64,000 nt of DNA from Pseudovibrio zosterae (GTDB taxonomy: Bacteria; Pseudomonadota; Alphaproteobacteria; Rhizobiales; Stappiaceae). This document shows, piece by piece, positions 16,681 to 24,590 of this stretch; the stretch's first letter is position 1, and each line of letters begins with the position of its first letter. The notes under the pieces were generated by a model. That model worked only from the letters and a program-made list of their open reading frames with translations. It had not been told where the DNA came from and made no database searches. The stretch spans positions 248,001 through 312,000 of the forward strand of contig NZ_JAWXVZ010000004.1 of assembly GCF_033843645.1 (NCBI RefSeq), read 5' to 3'. A program made the translations under genes and the position numbers.

Positions 16681-17829
16681 ATGCAATTCACCTATGCAAA
16701 CCCAACCCGCATCGAATTCGGTCAGGGCAAGATTGCAAGCATCAAGGACGCCATTCCTGCAGATCAGAAAGTTCTGGTCATCTACGGCGGCGGTTCCATC
16801 AAGCGCAACGGCGTCTACGATCAGGTCAAGGAAGCGCTTTCCGGCCACACATGGGTGGAGTTCTCAGGCGTTGAGCCAAACCCCCGGGCTGAAACGCTGG
16901 ACAAGGCAGTGGCTCTTTGCAAGGAGCAGGGCATCGACTTCATCCTCGCAGTGGGCGGCGGATCCGTCATCGACGGCTCCAAGTATGTGGCCGCTGCGGC
17001 CAAGTATGACGGCGCTGGCTGGGACATCATGGAGCGCAAGCACACCGTCACCGAAGCACTGCCGCTCGGCGCGATCCTGACCCTGCCTGCAACCGGTTCC
17101 GAGTCCAACCAGGGCGCGGTCATCACCCGCGGCGAAACCCAGGACAAGCTGGCGTTCATGTCTCCGGCGGTGCAGCCGAAGTTCGCGGTCATGGACCCGG
17201 ACGTGATGAAGACCCTGCCGGAAAATCAGGTGGTCAACGGCCTTGTGGATGCATGGGTTCACATCTGTGAGCAGTACCTCACCAAGCCCCACCCGGCCAA
17301 GGTTCAGGACGGTTATGCCGAAACGCTCCTGCGGACGCTGCTGTCGCTGGCCAACGACTTTGACAAGCGCGACAGCGACGAATGGCGCGCCAACCTGATG
17401 TGGACCGCCAATCAGGCCCTCAACGGCCTCATCGGCACCGGTGTGCCCCATGACTGGGCGACCCACATGATCGGCCACGAGCTTACAGCGCTCTACGGCG
17501 TGGACCATGGCCGTTCGCTTGCCATCATCCAGCCATGGCTTCTGCGCAACCAGATGGAATTCAAGCAGGCCAAGCTTGAGCAGATGGGCCGCAACGTCTT
17601 CGCGTTGGAAGAGGGCGACGATCTGGCGGAACGCACCGTTCAGGCCATTGAAAAGTTCTACCACTCTTTGAACGTCAAGACCCAGCTGGAAGAGTACACC
17701 GGCACCCGCGAAGAAGCGGTCAACGCCGTTGTGGAGCAGCTGGAGCGCCACCAGATGGTGCAGCTGGGCGAGAACCAGTCCATCACCCTGGACCGCTCCC
17801 GCGAGATCCTGGAAAAGGCCGTTGCCTAA
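16681..17829 (+). CDS. yqhD: Iron-containing alcohol dehydrogenase, YqhD-like aldehyde reductase
   Basis: About 382 aa, NADPH-dependent group III alcohol dehydrogenase that reduces toxic aldehydes in the cytosol. The cofactor loop is GGGSIKRNGVYDQV, followed by AVGGGSVIDGSKYVA and LPATGSESNQGAVI. The metal ligands are in place: Asp and His in DAWVHICEQY, and two His in HDWATHMIGHELTALYGVDHG. Overall order is as in E. coli YqhD (387 aa). I start at ATG 16681 (MQFTYANPTRIEFG) because GGAG lies 6 nt upstream and this matches the family N-terminus; an ATG at 16669 is in frame but would place the GGAG inside the gene. Divergent from its likely activator and followed by a terminator. Confidence 0.92.
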   Translation: MQFTYANPTRIEFGQGKIASIKDAIPADQKVLVIYGGGSIKRNGVYDQVKEALSGHTWVEFSGVEPNPRAETLDKAVALCKEQGIDFILAVGGGSVIDGSKYVAAAAKYDGAGWDIMERKHTVTEALPLGAILTLPATGSESNQGAVITRGETQDKLAFMSPAVQPKFAVMDPDVMKTLPENQVVNGLVDAWVHICEQYLTKPHPAKVQDGYAETLLRTLLSLANDFDKRDSDEWRANLMWTANQALNGLIGTGVPHDWATHMIGHELTALYGVDHGRSLAIIQPWLLRNQMEFKQAKLEQMGRNVFALEEGDDLAERTVQAIEKFYHSLNVKTQLEEYTGTREEAVNAVVEQLERHQMVQLGENQSITLDRSREILEKAVA

Positions 17830-17855
17830 GCGCTTGTTTTAAAAGCACCACATCA

Positions 17856-17887
17856 CCCCAATCTGGCCCGCGCCAGGTTGGGGTTTT
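17856..17887 (+). terminator. Rho-independent terminator after yqhD-like gene
   Basis: CCCCAATCTGG-cccgcg-CCAGGTTGGGG (one G-T wobble) then TTTT, 27 nt after the stop. Confidence 0.88.
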
Positions 17888-17979
17888 CTCTCCCGCCACC
17901 AACCAACCCGGCCTGCACTTGGCACCCTGCGCTTTTCACCTCTCAGCGTCATCCCGCACGGCGCGTCCCATCCCCCGGC

Positions 17980-18089
17980 GTCAGGCCGCACTTGATGCGG
18001 GATCCAGTAGAGCCTCTCACAACCCGCTGGTGCACAAAGCCCTGGATACCGGATCAGCGCCTCGCTACGCTCGCCTTGTCCGGTATGAC
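17980..18089 (+). repeat. 110-bp palindromic element, copy F
   Basis: Begins with a degenerate GTCAGGCCGCA, otherwise as copies A-C, and ends GTCCGGTATGAC. A companion segment follows. Confidence 0.85.
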
Positions 18090-18217
18090 AGTGAGGGTAT
18101 GCGGTGAGCGCGGAAAGTCTCATGCACACTGCAGTGAATTAAGGTCACGATGCAAAGGCGACGATCTTTGCACACGCATAGTTGTCATCCCGCACCGCGC
18201 GTCCCATCTTCTCCAGC

Positions 18218-18243
18218 GTCATCCCGCACTTGATGCGGGATCC
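18218..18243 (+). repeat. Half element
   Basis: Left hairpin only, followed after about 14 bp by gene-tail copy 1. Confidence 0.8.
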
Positions 18244-18257
18244 AGTTGAGCCTCTCC

Positions 18258-18470
18258 CAGTTCCGGAATTACGCCTTTGAAAGTTGAGTGCTGAAAGAAC
18301 CAACGCAGAAGGCCCTGCACTGGGGCCTTTTTTTGTGGGGGCGGGTAAGCCACGGAATGCGGCTCTAGACCGCCGGAGCGGGCGGACGCCCCGAAAAAGC
18401 GAAGTGCTCAGCACCGCAAACGAAACGAGCAAAAGCCCCCCCCGCACCGGAGCGCTCCACACCAACGTCA
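18258..18470 (+). repeat. Gene-tail copy 1 (dinB 3' end plus terminator plus about 140 bp)
   Basis: Begins cagttccggaattacgcc and reads QFRNYAFES-stop in frame, against QFRIYAFES-stop at the real dinB-like gene. The terminator hairpin with a long T run follows, then a segment ending ctccacaccaacgtca. No upstream coding sequence for a second DinB protein exists here. Confidence 0.82.
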
Positions 18471-18533
18471 TCCCGCACTGCGCCTACCATACCCACCAGC
18501 GTCATCCCGCACTGCGCCTGCCATCCCCCAAGC

Positions 18534-18643
18534 GTCATCCCGCACTTGATGCGGGATCCAGTAGAGCCTCTCACAACCCGCTGGTGCACACAGCCCTGGA
18601 TACCGGATCAGCGCCTCGCTACGCTCGCCTTGTCCGGCATGAC
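18534..18643 (+). repeat. 110-bp palindromic element, copy G
   Basis: Full-length, ending GTCCGGCATGAC; companion segment follows. Confidence 0.88.
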
Positions 18644-18789
18644 AGTTAGGGTATGCGGTGAGCGCGGAAAATCTCATGAGCACCGCGCATTTACGGTCAC
18701 GATGCAAAGACGACGATCTTTGCACACCAATCGCACTGCGCTTTTCACCCCTCAGCGTCATCCCGCACGGCGCGTCCCACCCCCCCAGC

Positions 18790-18894
18790 GTCATCCCGCA
18801 CTTGATGCGGGATCCACCAGCCCAGCCTCCCCAAACGAACGCTCCTCTGGATACCGGATCAGCACCTCGCTGCGCTCGCCTTGTCCGGCATGAC
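18790..18894 (+). repeat. Variant palindromic element, copy H (105 bp)
   Basis: Left hairpin as in copy A, middle as in copy D (ccccaaacgaacgctcctct), ending GTCCGGCATGAC. It looks like a recombinant of the two subtypes. Confidence 0.85.
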
Positions 18895-19041
18895 GGCAAA
18901 AGGGGAGGAACGGCTCTCAAACCTCAACACATATGGGTGTGATCCCACACCGCACTTCACTCCCCCCACCAGCGTCATCTCGCACCGCGCTTCCCAGCCC
19001 CACTAGCGTCATCCCGCACCGCGCCTACCATACCCACCACC

Positions 19042-19067
19042 GTCATCCCGCACTCGATGCGGGATCC
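19042..19067 (+). repeat. Half element
   Basis: Left hairpin with the variant loop ctcga; gene-tail copy 2 begins 12 bp later. Confidence 0.78.
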
Positions 19068-19079
19068 AGTAGAGCGTCC

Positions 19080-19276
19080 CAGTTCCGGATTTACGCCTTT
19101 GAAAGCTGAGTGCTGAAAGCGTCAACGCAGAAGGCCCCGCGCTGGGGCCATTTTTGTGGGGGCGGGCAAGCCACGGAATACGGCTCTAGACCGCCGGAGC
19201 GGACGGACGCCCCGAAAAAGCGATGTGCCTAGTGCAGCAAACGGAACGAGCAAAAGCCCCCCGCACCAGAGCGCTT
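19080..19276 (+). repeat. Gene-tail copy 2
   Basis: Begins cagttccggatttacgcc (QFRIYAFES-stop in frame), with terminator-like AAGGCCCC-gcgct-GGGGCC and T run, then the shared downstream segment. It ends gcgctt, shorter than copies 1 and 3. Confidence 0.8.
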
Positions 19277-19325
19277 CCCAGCCCCACTAGCGTCATCCCG
19301 CACCGCGCCTACCATACCCACCACC

Positions 19326-19351
19326 GTCATCCCGCACTCGATGCGGGATCC
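19326..19351 (+). repeat. Half element
   Basis: Left hairpin with loop ctcga, directly ahead of gene-tail copy 3. Confidence 0.78.
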
Positions 19352-19368
19352 AGTAGAGCCTGCCCCGC

Positions 19369-19577
19369 TTCCGGAATTACGCCTTTGAAAGCTGAGTGCT
19401 GAAAGCGTCAACGCAGAGGGCCCTGCACTGGGGCCATTTTTGTGGGGGGCAGGTAAGCCACCAAACGCGGTTCTAAACCGCCGGATCGGGCGGACGCCCC
19501 GGAAAAAGCGATGTGCTCAGCACCGCAAACAGAACGAGCAAGAGCCCCCCGCACCGGAGCGCTCCACACCAACGTCA
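19369..19577 (+). repeat. Gene-tail copy 3, abutting the pentapeptide gene
   Basis: Begins ttccggaattacgcc and ends aacgtca, the same end as copy 1. The last three bases, tca, are the stop codon of the pentapeptide-repeat gene read on the minus strand. Confidence 0.8.
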
Positions 19578-20930
19578 ATCCTCATAGGGAAAGCCTCTGA
19601 GGCCCAGATGGTCCTTGAATTTGTTTCTTATCCACCAAGAATAGCCGTCATCAGATGAAGTGTGGCTCCAGTAGAAAAAACCCGCTTCCTCCAACCGACG
19701 ACGCACACCTTGAGCTTCCTGAGTTTCATCGTCACTTGAGGTATAATCGTAGGCCTCCATATCTTTTAAACGTTTGCTGCGCTTTGTTTCACTAGTTCTG
19801 AACAACTTCGTATCACTCGTCCCGAAGGTGATCGGATTGTCACTCACCTTTGGAAAGACTACCGCCGAGATATCAGCCCCTGCGAGCGAAAGGCCCCGGA
19901 TCTCTTTTGCCCAGGTGAAGGAACCCGAAAATGGTTTCGCCGGGTCTAAACCCCGCGGATCAATTCTCGCGCCATCAAGAATGGCCCCAGTTAAATCGGC
20001 TTTATAGAAGTCAGCAAAGTTAAGCAGGCACCTGCTCATGCGCACAGCTTTGAGTTTAGCGTTGTCAAACCTGCAATCCTGCAAATCGCTTCCGTCGAGC
20101 AGCGCCCCTTCGAATTTTCCACCCGTAAAGTTCACGCCGGATAGGTTGGTTTCGCGCAGGTCCAGCCGATACTTTTTCTCCCACTCAATCTTCACTTGTT
20201 CATCTGTTCGCCGGCCAATCACGTCAATGGCCGCTTGAATGTCCGTTCTCGGCTTTGGCCAAGTCTCCAAAATAGAACGTGCCTCAAGTTTTCCTGCAGG
20301 CGCGTTTTCTCGGATGTAGGCCGTCAGGATTTCCATGATCTGGATATGGTCGCGGAGGCTGTCTTGCGCGATCCGTTCCAACGCATAAATGGCGCCAATG
20401 CGAACCTCCAGATTGGGCAGGGTTTCTGAAAAGACCTTCCATTCGCCTTCATGCACTACCTCTTGCGTTTTACGAAGGCTAAGGGGCTTGCCCTGCCATT
20501 CAATCTCGGTGCGCTCGATTTCAATATCCCCGTTTCGGCCAACATATTTGATCGACCGCCCAATGCGGTCCACGGTGCGCTCTGCGCCCAACCCGGCCAC
20601 AGCCTTGTTGATCTGGTCTGTGATGTGGCTTTGCTCCGCCGTGTCGGCTTGCTTTTGCGCCACAACCGCGCGCCAGACCACGAAGGGCGCACCAACAATG
20701 GCAGCGACAACAAGGCCAATGTTGCGAATGGCTTCGTGGTTTTCTCTGAAGCCCAAAACGGCCTGTAGAAACCCAATGATGGCAACTATCGCAGACAATA
20801 TGAGAAGAGCGCCCAACAGCACGAAAACGAATCCGAGAAGGGTGCCTACAAAACGATTGCGGTCCGGCTCGAATGTGAACTGGAACCCCAGCCAGCTCAG
20901 AAGGTTATGCTTCGTTTTCTTTTCTGTCAT
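19575..20930 (-). CDS. Membrane-anchored pentapeptide-repeat protein
   Basis: 451 aa. Two hydrophobic helices near the N-terminus (about 27-58 and 68-88) are followed by a soluble region with a short helical part (about 100-240, including VRIGAIYALERIAQDSLRDH, which recurs in alphaproteobacterial pentapeptide proteins). A run of A(D/N)LXX-type pentapeptides covers about 256-325 (LRETNLSGVNFTGGKFEG, FADFYKADLTGAILDGA), which should form a right-handed quadrilateral helix. The C-terminal 100 residues are charged and not recognised. Function unknown; members range from gyrase protection to signalling scaffolds. Its stop codon lies in the adjoining repeat, so the C-terminus may have been altered. 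It stands alone. Confidence 0.72.
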   Translation of the reverse strand: MTEKKTKHNLLSWLGFQFTFEPDRNRFVGTLLGFVFVLLGALLILSAIVAIIGFLQAVLGFRENHEAIRNIGLVVAAIVGAPFVVWRAVVAQKQADTAEQSHITDQINKAVAGLGAERTVDRIGRSIKYVGRNGDIEIERTEIEWQGKPLSLRKTQEVVHEGEWKVFSETLPNLEVRIGAIYALERIAQDSLRDHIQIMEILTAYIRENAPAGKLEARSILETWPKPRTDIQAAIDVIGRRTDEQVKIEWEKKYRLDLRETNLSGVNFTGGKFEGALLDGSDLQDCRFDNAKLKAVRMSRCLLNFADFYKADLTGAILDGARIDPRGLDPAKPFSGSFTWAKEIRGLSLAGADISAVVFPKVSDNPITFGTSDTKLFRTSETKRSKRLKDMEAYDYTSSDDETQEAQGVRRRLEEAGFFYWSHTSSDDGYSWWIRNKFKDHLGLRGFPYED

Positions 20931-21584
20931 GCCCGGTCCAAATCGTCATGGCGCGCCCGGCCGGACAAGGCGGCAGCAAGCGCAAAATGCCCGTTAAAAA
21001 TGTTTTGTTTGAAACACTGCAACCGTTGCCGGTTGCTCCGCCATTTTTATGCGAGCTGCAAGGCAGCGCAAGCAAGCCGTCTCGCCATCAACAGCACAAA
21101 CGGCCCAAATCAAGGGTTCGCTGTCCGCGTGCCGGGGGTTTTGCGGGTGAAATGCGCAGCAACAGGCGTTCCTGCAAAGGAATTAATCTGTCGCCCGCTC
21201 CCTAAAGCAGTGTTTTCTTGTGGCTTGTGCGCAAAGGGCACAGGCGTTGCGCGTCCTTTAGCCTGCTCAAGAAACAAGCCAAACAACCGCAAGAAACACT
21301 TGAGGCTTTACGCCTCACAGCTCTAGAAATACCAGTGCGCTTGTCCGCCTGCGCAAATTCTTGCGCAACGTGACGCAGTTCTTTTCCAAACGAATCATTG
21401 GCTTCTACTTTGGTTTCAGTCAAATGAGCGTGTCGAAAGGGCGCTAAAGCCCCCATTTCGCGTATTCCAAAACAGCACAAGCTTCTTTGGCAATCGTCGG
21501 TCGGCTGCCCGTCACCCATGAGCGATCGGCTCGTGGCCGTGGCAGTGCCCGAGAAGCAAATGATACAGAAGGCTGCAGGTCGGC
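20931..21584. other. Intergenic region
   Basis: 654 bp between divergent pentapeptide and MFS genes. A small hairpin TGAGGC-tttac-GCCTCA lies at 21301-21317 without a U-tract. Open frames here have Cys-, Arg- and Trp-rich compositions unlike real proteins. No gene recognised. Confidence 0.45.
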
Positions 21585-22790
21585 ATGAACAAATACACCT
21601 CAACAGATGGCGCCACCACCACGCCACAGGTTCAAAGCGGGCTGATGATTGGCATCGGCATTTCCGCAATGTTCGCCCTTTGGAATTTCGGGCAGGGGTT
21701 CTTTCACGCCTATTTCCCGCTGCATCTGGAAGCGCTGTCTTTCACGCCGGTTCAGATCGCCTTCATTGTGGCCTTGCCAAACCTCTTGCGCATCATCGCG
21801 AGCCCGGTTCTCACCGGCCTGGCCGACCGCGCCGGGCGTCGCCGCCATTCCATTGCCCTGTGTTGCATCGGCTATGCCGCCGCGTTCGTCGGCATCATCA
21901 TGGCCGATGTTTACCTCATGGCCGTTGCCCTGATGGTGCTGGTGTCGCTGTTCAACGCGCCGGTGCAACCGCTTATGGACGCCTACGCCTATGAGGCCGT
22001 GCGCACGCGCAACCTGTCATATGGCCCCATGCGCGCTGTGGGCTCGGCTTTCTATGTGCTTTCCACGCTGGTCGGTGGTTTTCTGGTGGCGCTTTATGCC
22101 CCCACAGACCTGATGTGGCTTTTGGTACTCGGCACCTTGCTCACCGGGTTGATTGCGCCGGTGCTGCCGGGCATGCCCTCTGAAAAACCCCAGCACGGCA
22201 AGCGGGAGTCCCTTTGGAAGGCGCATGAGCTGCGCCGCGTGGAGCTTCACCTTGCGCTGCTGGCCACCGGGCTTGTGCTGGGAGCCTTTGGTGCGTTCTT
22301 CTCCTTTGCCAGCATTTTCTGGCTGAATGCGGGCATCGAGCCCAGCATGGTGGGCGTGTTGTGGGCGGCTGGCACCATGGCCGAGATCGGCGTTTTCGTG
22401 TTTGGGGCGTGGTTCCTGCGCACCCTTGGCGCACGCAACATGATGCTCATTGGTGCGGCGGCCGGGGTGCTGCGCTGGTTCCTGTTTCCTTACGCCACCG
22501 ATCTCTGGATGGCTTTGGGCCTGCAAACCTTGCACGCGCTGAACTATGGCATGCTTTATCTGGGTCTCATGAGCTACGTCGCCTCCGTTGTGTCTTCCGA
22601 ACGTCTTGGCACCGCGCAAGGCATGACACAGACCTATTTCGGCGTCTGCGTGGCCGGTGCGGGCATCGCCAGCGGTGTGCTGTTTGAACTCTCCCCGGTC
22701 TGGACGTTCTGGGCCATGGGCATCCTCTGCGCCATCGGTCTCACCATCCTGCTGGTCATGGGCCGCAACTGGGGCAACGCTCGGGTTTAG
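21585..22790 (+). CDS. MFS transporter, HcaT/PPP-family-like
   Basis: 401 aa with twelve predicted helices in two six-helix halves. The start (LMIGIGISAMFALWNFGQGFFHAYFPLHLEALSFTP) and the loop LADRAGRRR between helices 2 and 3 match the MFS_1-like/HcaT group, which includes the putative 3-phenylpropionate carrier of E. coli and nucleoside-type transporters. Inner membrane. The substrate cannot be inferred; no catabolic genes are adjacent. The start is supported by AGG 6 nt upstream. Confidence 0.83.
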   Translation: MNKYTSTDGATTTPQVQSGLMIGIGISAMFALWNFGQGFFHAYFPLHLEALSFTPVQIAFIVALPNLLRIIASPVLTGLADRAGRRRHSIALCCIGYAAAFVGIIMADVYLMAVALMVLVSLFNAPVQPLMDAYAYEAVRTRNLSYGPMRAVGSAFYVLSTLVGGFLVALYAPTDLMWLLVLGTLLTGLIAPVLPGMPSEKPQHGKRESLWKAHELRRVELHLALLATGLVLGAFGAFFSFASIFWLNAGIEPSMVGVLWAAGTMAEIGVFVFGAWFLRTLGARNMMLIGAAAGVLRWFLFPYATDLWMALGLQTLHALNYGMLYLGLMSYVASVVSSERLGTAQGMTQTYFGVCVAGAGIASGVLFELSPVWTFWAMGILCAIGLTILLVMGRNWGNARV

Positions 22791-23211
22791 CCGTTCCAGC
22801 GGCCTCGAGCCCCACCCAGCCCCAGCGCCAGTCAGCCTTAGCCACTCACGGCGTTGGCGCTGCTCTACCTCTGTCGCTGTCGGCGCTGTCTGGCCGCTCG
22901 GGTTTTCAAGCACACCTGCTTTCGATGTGCTCACCATACCCGCCGCCCACATCCGGGGGGATAAGTTAAACTTGTCCCCTCAAGCGGGTTTCGTGCTAAG
23001 CGCCCTCGTTGACGCTCGTGCGGCGGGTCTCTCGGAAAAATCCTAGGGCTTTGCGCCGGGCGTCCGTCGCCAACGCACAATCTACGCGTTTCATTCAAAA
23101 TCATTCAAATCCGCGCAACCCAACGCAACCCCACATCCGCACCGCCTCAACCTGTGCCCATCACGCGGCTACCGTCGGGCAGGTTAATTTACCTTGCCCG
23201 CAAACACACAC
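22791..23211. other. Intergenic region
   Basis: About 420 bp between the MFS gene and the toxin-antitoxin promoter. No gene, hairpin terminator or repeat recognised. Confidence 0.45.
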
Positions 23212-23249
23212 TTCACATGAAAGATTTTATGCTCTATATTTCATGTGAA
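23212..23249 (+). promoter_or_regulatory. Promoter with paired operator palindromes of the RES-Xre operon
   Basis: TTCACATGAAA (23212-23222) and TTTCATGTGAA (23239-23249) are perfect inverted copies, and each is itself a palindrome (TTCA-n2-TGAA). They enclose a promoter: -35 TTCACA (23212-23217, 5/6), 17-nt spacer, -10 TATATT (23235-23240, 5/6). This is the layout expected for autorepression by the antitoxin. GGAGG at 23251-23255 serves the antitoxin start. Confidence 0.8.
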
Positions 23250-23260
23250 AGGAGGGCGTC

Positions 23261-23644
23261 ATGACCCCATCATTACAGGCAGCAGCCGTTCGGCCTTCGC
23301 GCTCGGAGGTTCTGAGCAAGGCCGTATTGCGGGCAAGTGAGCGCCTCGGCATGACCGCCGAGGGACTGGGCAAAGCCATTGGCGTCAGCCCGGCCTCCAT
23401 CTCGCGCATCAAGAGCGCGCAAAAGCTCATTCCCGAGGGCTCGAAAGAGTTTGAACTCGCCGCCCTGATCGTGCGCGTCTTCCGTTCTCTGGACGCCATC
23501 TCAGGCGGTGACCCAAACGTGGTTCGGGAATGGATGCGCAATGAAAACAACGCTTTAGGCGGAAAGCCGATCGAGAAGGTGCAGACCGTCAGCGGCTTGG
23601 TAGAGGTTCTTGGCTATCTGGATGCGCGCCGTGCAATCCTCTGA
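23261..23644 (+). CDS. Xre/MbcA/ParS-type antitoxin
   Basis: 127 aa. An N-terminal HTH (about 11-52: SEVLSKAVLRASERLGMTAEG, GKAIGVSPASISRIK) is followed by the MbcA/ParS toxin-binding C-terminus (W-x-x-N-x-x-L-x-G-x-P pattern, MRNENNALGGKPIEKVQTVSGL, ending GYLDARRAIL). This pairing neutralises RES-domain toxins and represses its own promoter. The start has GGAGG 5 nt upstream. It overlaps the toxin gene by 23 nt. Confidence 0.92.
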   Translation: MTPSLQAAAVRPSRSEVLSKAVLRASERLGMTAEGLGKAIGVSPASISRIKSAQKLIPEGSKEFELAALIVRVFRSLDAISGGDPNVVREWMRNENNALGGKPIEKVQTVSGLVEVLGYLDARRAIL

Positions 23645-24377
23645 TCTGAAGCCTTATTCAAAATCCGTCTGGCGTCTGGTGGAATCCCAGCATCAATTCG
23701 CCACCATGAAGCTGGTGGACACCGTCGAGGAGCAAGAACTTCTGGAAGACATTCTGGAGGAGACCAAACCGACAGTCCCTCAAGAGTGTCAGCACCTGCA
23801 CTATTTGCTTTCCACGCCGTTCCGCTATGGCAGCCCATACCCACATGGCTCGCGGTTCCGCCGGGCAGGGCGGACCTTGGGTGTCTATTACGCAGCCGAA
23901 CACATTGAAACCGCCCTCGCGGAGCTGGTGTTCTACCGCCTTTTGTTTTTTCAAGAGAGTCCGGCCACACCTTACCCTGACAATGCCGCAGAATTTACAG
24001 GATTTGCTGTCACGGTAGAGACTCAGGTCGCCGTTGATTTGACGGTGCCGCCGTTCTCCGCCGAAAGAGCCAAGTGGTTGGATTTAATGAGTTATGACGC
24101 CTGTCAGTCCCTTGCCGACACTGCCCGCGAGCACGGTGCGGAGCTGATCCGCTACCAGTCGGTTCGCGATCCGGAGGCCCGCGCCAACGTGGCCGTTCTC
24201 ACCTGCAACGCCTTTGCAGATCCCGGCCCAACCCAGGCTCAATCGTGGCGCATTCGCATCCAGCAGGGCGGTGCTCAGGCGGTCTGCGATGGTCCACGCA
24301 AGCGCATGGATTTCCCAATCCAGTTGTTTGCAAACGACCCGCGCATCGCCCGCAAGATTGAAGAGGCTCAAAGCTGA
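23622..24377 (+). CDS. RES-domain toxin (NAD+-degrading type)
   Basis: About 251 aa, RES family; characterised members degrade NAD+ and have an ADP-ribosyltransferase-like fold. The Arg, Glu and Ser that name the family are visible in order: Arg in FRYGSPYPHGSRFRRAG, Glu in YYAAEHIETALAELVFY, Ser in IRYQSVRD. It follows and overlaps its antitoxin. ATG 23622 is preferred; a TTG at 23610 and a GTG at 23631 are in-frame alternatives. Its stop overlaps the start of a small membrane-protein gene (TGATG), suggesting a three-gene operon. Confidence 0.92.
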   Translation: MRAVQSSDLKPYSKSVWRLVESQHQFATMKLVDTVEEQELLEDILEETKPTVPQECQHLHYLLSTPFRYGSPYPHGSRFRRAGRTLGVYYAAEHIETALAELVFYRLLFFQESPATPYPDNAAEFTGFAVTVETQVAVDLTVPPFSAERAKWLDLMSYDACQSLADTAREHGAELIRYQSVRDPEARANVAVLTCNAFADPGPTQAQSWRIRIQQGGAQAVCDGPRKRMDFPIQLFANDPRIARKIEEAQS

Positions 24378-24589
24378 TGACCAAAACTCAAATTGTATTC
24401 GTCATACTTACGCTGATCGGTGTTGGTTGTGTTGTGGCCTTTCAAATGATCGGCAGCACCGTCGACGAAAACGGGCTTCTCCGTGAGCCATTTTTCCTCA
24501 TCCCCATGGGCTATCTGTTCCTTGCCGCTGGCCTTGGCGGCTTGGTGATCATGGCATTGAAGCGCGGCCTGCGCCGGCTCACCAAATGA
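24377..24589 (+). CDS. Small two-helix membrane protein (DUF3955-like)
   Basis: 70 aa with two hydrophobic helices (about 5-22 and 44-62) joined by a conserved-looking loop GSTVDENGLLREPFFLIP. This resembles the DUF3955 group of small membrane proteins as I remember it. The start codon overlaps the toxin stop by one base, so translation is probably coupled. A positively charged tail (KRGLRRLTK) suggests both ends are cytoplasmic. Role unknown; its linkage to the RES-Xre pair may be functional or chance. Confidence 0.68.
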   Translation: MTKTQIVFVILTLIGVGCVVAFQMIGSTVDENGLLREPFFLIPMGYLFLAAGLGGLVIMALKRGLRRLTK

Positions 24590-24590
24590 G

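Larger units (their letters stand above)
17888..19574. repeat. Repeat field 3 with gene-tail copies
   Basis: 1.7 kb with no credible gene. It contains three palindromic elements, three half elements, companion segments, and three copies of a roughly 200-bp segment that begins with the 3' end and terminator of a dinB-like gene. It ends exactly at the pentapeptide-repeat gene. Confidence 0.85.
18987..19577 (+). repeat. Tandem duplication, period about 284 bp
   Basis: The unit starting gcgcttcccagccccactag at 18987 recurs at 19271, each containing a half element and a gene-tail copy. The two units are very similar but carry independent substitutions and small indels. Confidence 0.8.

Noticed and set aside
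18258..18330. Gene-tail copies considered as pseudogenes of a second dinB
   Set aside because: Only about nine codons plus terminator are present in each copy, so they are better described as repeated 3' tails than as decayed genes.
20907..21669. Several open frames between the pentapeptide and MFS genes
   Set aside because: They overlap on both strands with Cys-, Trp- and Arg-rich compositions and no start signals.
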